Source of the DNA: Clostridia bacterium
GTDB lineage: Bacteria > Bacillota > Clostridia > Christensenellales > Borkfalkiaceae
Direction: 5' to 3'
Assembly (NCBI GenBank): GCA_017504795.1
Contig: JAFVQM010000010.1
Span: 1 to 64,000, forward strand
DNA: 64,000 nt
The translations under genes and the position numbers were made by a program. Numbering within the stretch: position 1 is the first letter of the stretch; every line of letters begins with the position of its first letter. A model generated the notes under the pieces. The model did no database searches, had not been told where the DNA came from, and saw nothing but the letters and a program-made list of their open reading frames with translations. This document shows, one piece after another, positions 59,587 to 64,000 of this stretch.

Positions 59587-61257
59587 ATGAAATACTTATC
59601 AGATATTGAAATCGCTCAATCTTGTAAACTTGAACCTATCTTAGATATAGCAAAAAAATGCGGTATCTCGGAAGACGATATCGAGTATTACGGCAAATAC
59701 AAGGCAAAGATTGACGTATCTAGATTAAAAGATAAACAAAAAAGAGCAAAACTTATTTTAGTAACGGCAATTACCCCCACTCCTGCGGGTGAGGGTAAAA
59801 CCACTACTACCATAGGTTTGGCAGACGCGCTCAATAAAATAGGCAAGCAAACGGTCGTTGCTATACGCGAGCCGTCCTTGGGCCCCGTTTTCGGCATAAA
59901 AGGGGGCGCTTGTGGCGGTGGCTACGCGCAAGTAGTTCCTATGGAAGATATAAATCTTCATTTCACGGGTGACCTTCACGCTATCGGCGCGGCAAACAAC
60001 CTTCTTTGCGCTATGCTTGACAATCATATTTACCAAGGCAACGCCTTAAATATCGATAAGCGCTCTATAACCTTAAAAAGATGCGTTGATATGAACGACA
60101 GGCAGTTAAGAGTCGTGATTGACGGTTTAGGTAAGAAGGTAAACGGCATAAAACGTGGCGACGGGTTTGAAATCACGGTTGCCACCGAAGTTATGGCGAT
60201 ATTTTGCCTAGCGTCATCAATTACCGACCTTAAAGAAAGGCTTTCAAAAATAGTGGTTGCATACGATATGGATAAAAAGCCCGTAACGGCAGGGGATCTT
60301 GGCGCAGTTGGTGCTATGACCGCGCTACTTAAAGACGCGATTAAGCCAAATCTCGTGCAAACGCTTGAAGGAACGCCTGCGTTCGTTCACGGTGGACCTT
60401 TTGCTAATATCGCTCACGGCTGTAACTCGGTTATCGCAACTGAAACGGCTATGAAACTATCGGACTACACTATAACCGAAGCGGGTTTCGGTGCGGACTT
60501 GGGCGCTGAAAAGTTCTTAGATATTAAGTGTAGGTCGGCTAACCTTAAACCGTCGGCTGTCGTTATGGTCGCTACGGTTAGAGCACTTAAAATGCACGGT
60601 GGCGTTCAAAAGGCAGACCTTGATAAAGAAGACTTAAACGCCTTAAAGGCTGGTATTCCCAACCTTCTTCGCCACGTTAGAAATATTCAAGAAGTTTATA
60701 AACTACCTTGCGTGGTGGCGGTTAATCGTTTCCCAACGGATACTCAAAACGAGATAGATTTAGTTGAAAAAGAGTGTAAGGCGCTAGGCGTTAACAGTAT
60801 TTTATCTAACGTGTGGGCGGAAGGCGGTAACGGTGCGATTGAACTCGCAAAAGAAGTTGTAAAAATTGCAGATAGTGAAAACGACTTTACGTTTGCTTAC
60901 GATTTAGATTTACCTATCAAAGAAAAAATCGAGCAAATAGTTAAAAAAGTATATCGTGGTAAAGCCGTTAAGTTTACCGACGAGGCTAGCGAGCAAATCG
61001 ACCTTCTTACCAAAAACGGATACGATAAACTTCCCGTATGTATTGCAAAAACGCAGTACAGTTTTTCTGACAACCAAAAATTACTCGGCGCGCCCGAAGA
61101 CTTTACAGTTACGGTTAGAAAGGTTAAACTTTCGGCAGGCGCAGGTTTCGTGGTAGTATTAACTGGCAATATTATGACGATGCCAGGTCTTCCAAAAGTT
61201 CCTTCGGCTATGAGAATAGACGTTTCGGAAGACGGTGTTATCAGCGGACTTTTTTAG
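59587..61257 (+). CDS. fhs: Formate-tetrahydrofolate ligase
   Basis: 556 residues. P-loop [55 protein letters not shown] and [11 protein letters not shown] are canonical. It makes 10-formyl-THF from formate, THF and ATP; here it supplies both purine formyltransferases in the same operon under a ZTP riboswitch. TGGAGA upstream. Confidence 0.97.
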   Translation: MKYLSDIEIAQSCKLEPILDIAKKCGISEDDIEYYGKYKAKIDVSRLKDKQKRAKLILVTAITPTPAGEGKTTTTIGLADALNKIGKQTVVAIREPSLGPVFGIKGGACGGGYAQVVPMEDINLHFTGDLHAIGAANNLLCAMLDNHIYQGNALNIDKRSITLKRCVDMNDRQLRVVIDGLGKKVNGIKRGDGFEITVATEVMAIFCLASSITDLKERLSKIVVAYDMDKKPVTAGDLGAVGAMTALLKDAIKPNLVQTLEGTPAFVHGGPFANIAHGCNSVIATETAMKLSDYTITEAGFGADLGAEKFLDIKCRSANLKPSAVVMVATVRALKMHGGVQKADLDKEDLNALKAGIPNLLRHVRNIQEVYKLPCVVAVNRFPTDTQNEIDLVEKECKALGVNSILSNVWAEGGNGAIELAKEVVKIADSENDFTFAYDLDLPIKEKIEQIVKKVYRGKAVKFTDEASEQIDLLTKNGYDKLPVCIAKTQYSFSDNQKLLGAPEDFTVTVRKVKLSAGAGFVVVLTGNIMTMPGLPKVPSAMRIDVSEDGVISGLF

Positions 61258-61266
61258 GAGATTATT

Positions 61267-63039
61267 ATGAAAGCAAACGAACTTAGAAGAAAATATATAG
61301 ACTTTTTCGTGTCGAAAGGTCATAAGGAAATATCGTCTGCGTCGCTTATTCCCGAAAACGACCCTAGCGTGCTTTTTACCACTGCTGGTATGCACCCGCT
61401 AGTTCCCTATCTTCTTGGGGAAAAGCACCCGTCGGGCACTAGGCTTACCGACCATCAAAAATGTTTAAGAACGGGCGATATCGACGAAGTTGGTGACGCT
61501 AGCCATTTGACCTTTTTTGAAATGATGGGCAACTGGTCGCTCAACGACTATTTCAAAAAAGAGTCGATAGGTTTTAGCCATGAGTTTTTAACTAAAATTT
61601 TAGGTATTCCACAAGAAAAAATATCCGTTACGGTATTTGCGGGCGATAGCGAAGTGCCAAGAGATGAAGAGGCGTATAACGCTTGGAAATCGTTAGGATA
61701 TCCAGACGAGAGAATTCACTTCTTAGGTAGAAAAGATAACTGGTGGGGTCCTGCTGGTGAAACCGGTCCGTGCGGTCCCGATACCGAAATATTCTACGAT
61801 ATGGGAAAACCCAAATGCTCAGACACTTGCGGTCCTCAATGCAACTGCGGTAAGTACGTTGAAATTTGGAACAACGTGTTTATGGAATACAACAAGCAAA
61901 AAGACGGCAGTTATAAAAAAATGGAAATTCACAACGTTGATACGGGGCTTGGTTTGGAGCGCGTTCTATGTATATTAAACGGCGAAAAATCAGTATACGA
62001 TACCGAAATTTTCAAACCGATAATGGACGGGCTTAAACAGGCAACGGGCGTTGAAATTACCGAAGAAAACCTTAGAATTTTTAGAATTCTTGCCGACCAT
62101 TTAAGGGCTATAACCTTTATATTAGGCGACGATAAAGGGGTATCGCCTTCTAACGTTGACCAAGGCTACGTTTTAAGAAGACTTATTCGTAGGGTATACC
62201 GCCACTTAAAAGGACTATGTAATCCCGACGGCGTTATGGTTAAAATTTCTAAAATAATAGTAGACGAGTTTAAGGGGGTATATCCCGAACTTGAAAGAAA
62301 TCAAGCGTTTATAGAAAAATCACTTCAAGACGAAGAGAGAACTTTCTCTAAGACGCTTGACCAAGGCATTAAAATTGCAAGCAAGTTCTTAGACGGGGTA
62401 AAAGAGGGCGAAATGCTTAGCGGTGAAATGGCTTTCAAACTCTACGACACCTACGGTTTCCCGATAGAACTCACCGAAGAACTCGCAAGCGAAAGGGGTA
62501 TTAAAGTTGACGTTGACGGGTTTAAGGCGCACTACGTAAAACACCAAGAACTATCCCGCCAAGGCGCAGACCAAAAGTTTAAGGGTGGGCTTTCGGATAA
62601 CAGCGAGCAAACCACTCGTCTTCACACGGCAACGCACCTTCTTAACGGCGCGCTTAGAAAAGTTCTAGGCGATACCGTTTTCCAAAAGGGAAGTAACATC
62701 ACTCCCGAAAGATTGAGATTTGATTTTTCGTTTGATAGAAAGATGACGCCTGAGGAGATAAAAGCGGTTGAAGATATCGTTAATCAAGCAATCAAAGACG
62801 ATATCGAAGTAGTTTTAGAAGAAATGCCCGTAGAAAAGGCGCGCGAAGTTGGCGCGATAGGCGTGTTTGGAAATAAGTACGGCGAAAACGTTAAAGTTTA
62901 TACCATTGAAGGTTATTCAAAAGAAATTTGCGGTGGTCCACACGCAAAGCGCACTAGTGAACTCGGTTCGTTTAAGATTAAAAAGGAAGAGAGTTCGTCC
63001 GCCGGCGTAAGGAGAATTAAGGCTGTAATTTCTCAATAA
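61267..63039 (+). CDS. alaS: Alanyl-tRNA synthetase, compact form without C-Ala domain
   Basis: 590 residues versus ~870 for typical AlaRS. Catalytic core complete ([45 protein letters not shown]), tRNA-binding helices, and the editing domain with HTATHLL and CGGPHAK metal ligands. The protein ends at [10 protein letters not shown], where the coiled-coil and C-Ala (DHHA1-like) domain would begin. A cysteine cluster [15 protein letters not shown] lies in the catalytic domain (~190). No frameshift; a strong terminator follows within 20 nt, so this is the natural length. AGGAG upstream. Confidence 0.9.
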   Translation: MKANELRRKYIDFFVSKGHKEISSASLIPENDPSVLFTTAGMHPLVPYLLGEKHPSGTRLTDHQKCLRTGDIDEVGDASHLTFFEMMGNWSLNDYFKKESIGFSHEFLTKILGIPQEKISVTVFAGDSEVPRDEEAYNAWKSLGYPDERIHFLGRKDNWWGPAGETGPCGPDTEIFYDMGKPKCSDTCGPQCNCGKYVEIWNNVFMEYNKQKDGSYKKMEIHNVDTGLGLERVLCILNGEKSVYDTEIFKPIMDGLKQATGVEITEENLRIFRILADHLRAITFILGDDKGVSPSNVDQGYVLRRLIRRVYRHLKGLCNPDGVMVKISKIIVDEFKGVYPELERNQAFIEKSLQDEERTFSKTLDQGIKIASKFLDGVKEGEMLSGEMAFKLYDTYGFPIELTEELASERGIKVDVDGFKAHYVKHQELSRQGADQKFKGGLSDNSEQTTRLHTATHLLNGALRKVLGDTVFQKGSNITPERLRFDFSFDRKMTPEEIKAVEDIVNQAIKDDIEVVLEEMPVEKAREVGAIGVFGNKYGENVKVYTIEGYSKEICGGPHAKRTSELGSFKIKKEESSSAGVRRIKAVISQ

Positions 63040-63054
63040 AATTATAAAGTAAAA

Positions 63055-63082
63055 AAAAGCGTGTATATTACACGCTTTTTTC
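63055..63082 (+). terminator. Terminator of the purine-fhs-alaS operon
   Basis: AAAAGCGTGTA / TACACGCTTTT with a 3-nt loop, A run upstream and T run downstream. Confidence 0.93.
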
Positions 63083-63093
63083 GTTTTCCTTTG

Positions 63094-63122
63094 TTGACAA
63101 CGTAGTTGAGTAGCAGTATAAT
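63094..63122 (+). promoter_or_regulatory. Full-consensus promoter of the symporter gene
   Basis: TTGACA (63094-63099), 17 bp, TATAAT (63117-63122). Confidence 0.9.
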
Positions 63123-63153
63123 TATAATACTATTATAATTACAATGGTGTTTT

Positions 63154-64000
63154 ATGGTGCTAGATTACGTCGTTTTAATAATTTACGCGCTTATGATGAT
63201 AGGCGTTGCAATATATACTAAAAATCGTTCGGGTTCGGTTAACGACTTTTTGCTTGCGGGCAAAAAGGGGCTTAACGGGTGGATGACGGCTTTTGCCTAC
63301 GGCACCACGTATTTTTCGGCGGTTATATTTATAGGGTATGCCGGTCAGTTTGGTAGGGCGTACGGTTTAGCAAGCGTTTGGATAGGTATAGGTAACGCTA
63401 TAATCGGCACGCTTATTGCTTGGCTAGTTCTCGCTAAAAGAACTAAGAATATGACTGCGCGTTTACAATCTAAAACTATGCCTGACTTTTTTGAAAAAAG
63501 ATACGGCAGTAAAAACCTTAAAACCGTTACCGCCGTTATTATCTTTTTGTTTTTGATACCGTATTCAGCGTCCGTTTACAACGGTTTAAGCGCCCTTTTT
63601 GAAACGGTGTTTAATATCGACGGTTGGATTGTTATGATAGCGCTTGCAACCTTAACTGCAATATACTTGTTCTTCGGTGGATATTTTGCAACCGCGCTAT
63701 CCGACTTTATTCAAGGAATAATAATGATTATAGGCGTTATCTTGATGATAATTTGTTTCTTAAATCATGAAAACGTAAACTGGGATATATCGTCAATAGT
63801 AAATAACCCCCAACTCACGTGGACTACTTTCGGGTCGTCAAACACGGGTATTTACGGTAGCACGGTATCGCTTTTATCGCTTATACTTTTAACGTCGTTA
63901 GGCGTTTGGGCACTTCCGCAAACGGTACATAAATACTACGCTATTCGCGATAAAAAGGCGATAATGCAAGGCGTAGTAGTCAGCACGGCTTTTGCGCTAA
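63154..64000 (+). CDS. Sodium:solute symporter (SSF family), partial
   Basis: Open to the right edge (282 residues visible). Starts VLDYVVLIIYALMMIGVAIY, with VNDFLLAGKKGLNGWMTAFA, GTTYFSAVIFIGYAGQFGRA, SKTMPDFFEKRYGS and GGYFATALSDFIQGIIMIIG, the standard SSF/PutP pattern of transmembrane helices 1-7. Na+-coupled uptake of a substrate such as proline, pantothenate or sugar; the substrate cannot be told. ATG 63154 is favoured over the out-of-frame ATG at 63144; no clear ribosome-binding site is visible. Confidence 0.9.
   Translation, partial: MVLDYVVLIIYALMMIGVAIYTKNRSGSVNDFLLAGKKGLNGWMTAFAYGTTYFSAVIFIGYAGQFGRAYGLASVWIGIGNAIIGTLIAWLVLAKRTKNMTARLQSKTMPDFFEKRYGSKNLKTVTAVIIFLFLIPYSASVYNGLSALFETVFNIDGWIVMIALATLTAIYLFFGGYFATALSDFIQGIIMIIGVILMIICFLNHENVNWDISSIVNNPQLTWTTFGSSNTGIYGSTVSLLSLILLTSLGVWALPQTVHKYYAIRDKKAIMQGVVVSTAFAL

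Overview
The window reads as a chromosomal segment of an anaerobic, moderately AT-rich Bacillota, most likely a clostridial gut-type lineage (inference). Supporting signs are: the clostridial gene order secY-adk-map-infA-rpmJ-rpsM-rpsK-rpsD-rpoA-rplQ, the short zinc form of S14, an [FeFe] hydrogenase, formate-tetrahydrofolate ligase, a ZTP riboswitch, strong AGGAGG ribosome-binding sites, and TTGACA-17-TATAAT promoters. The standard genetic code fits throughout.

Layout. 1-1340: the start of a type III DNA methyltransferase (it runs off the left edge) diverges from a small XRE regulator across a dyad-rich operator region. 1383-4044 (minus): an Lgt-family protein, two half-size chromate-type transporters and a PHP phosphatase. 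4215-5919: a response regulator and its histidine kinase. 6206-9014 (minus): TrkA-TrkH potassium uptake. 9260-12964: rpmG-secE-nusG-rplK-rplA and rplJ-rplL, with leader RNAs. rpoB, rpoC and the str genes do not follow. Instead, 13030-18793 holds a YwaF-like membrane protein, an SPFH / zinc-ribbon envelope-stress-type cluster, a cyclophilin-like lipoprotein and mgtE. 19364-34817: a complete S10-spc-alpha ribosomal supercluster of 29 genes. 35245-38980: a 49-residue peptide gene and a giant secreted beta-helix protein behind a consensus promoter. 39192-44012: an AraC regulator with a thioesterase, divergent from a deacetylase/ABC-transporter operon. 44069-45589: a group-B-like [FeFe] hydrogenase. 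45983-47761: a codon-atypical glycosidase-like gene. 48184-63039: a ZTP-riboswitch-controlled purine operon (purE, C, F, M, N, a PurO-type cyclohydrolase, a stand-alone AICAR transformylase, purD, purL) running into fhs and a short alaS. 63154-64000: the start of a sodium:solute symporter.

The purine genes cover PRPP to IMP except the PurB and PurK steps. Fhs supplies the 10-formyl-tetrahydrofolate used by PurN and the AICAR transformylase. PurF lacks its N-terminal catalytic cysteine, and PurH is replaced by two separate proteins.

The most interesting non-coding structures are four. (1) A family of ~120-bp palindromic repeats starts within about 1-12 nt of the stop codons of five plus-strand genes, always in the same orientation, and its stems covary between copies. 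(2) mgtE has a leader with a 26-residue ORF whose codons can pair with the loop and arm of a terminator. (3) Four hairpins joined by ATATCAC lie downstream of the secreted-protein gene. (4) The rpsJ operon has a terminator-containing leader with alternative pairings. Starts were moved from the longest ORF to the ribosome-binding-site-supported codon for several genes, including rplJ (TTG), nusG, rplX, rpoA, purL, trkH and the response regulator.
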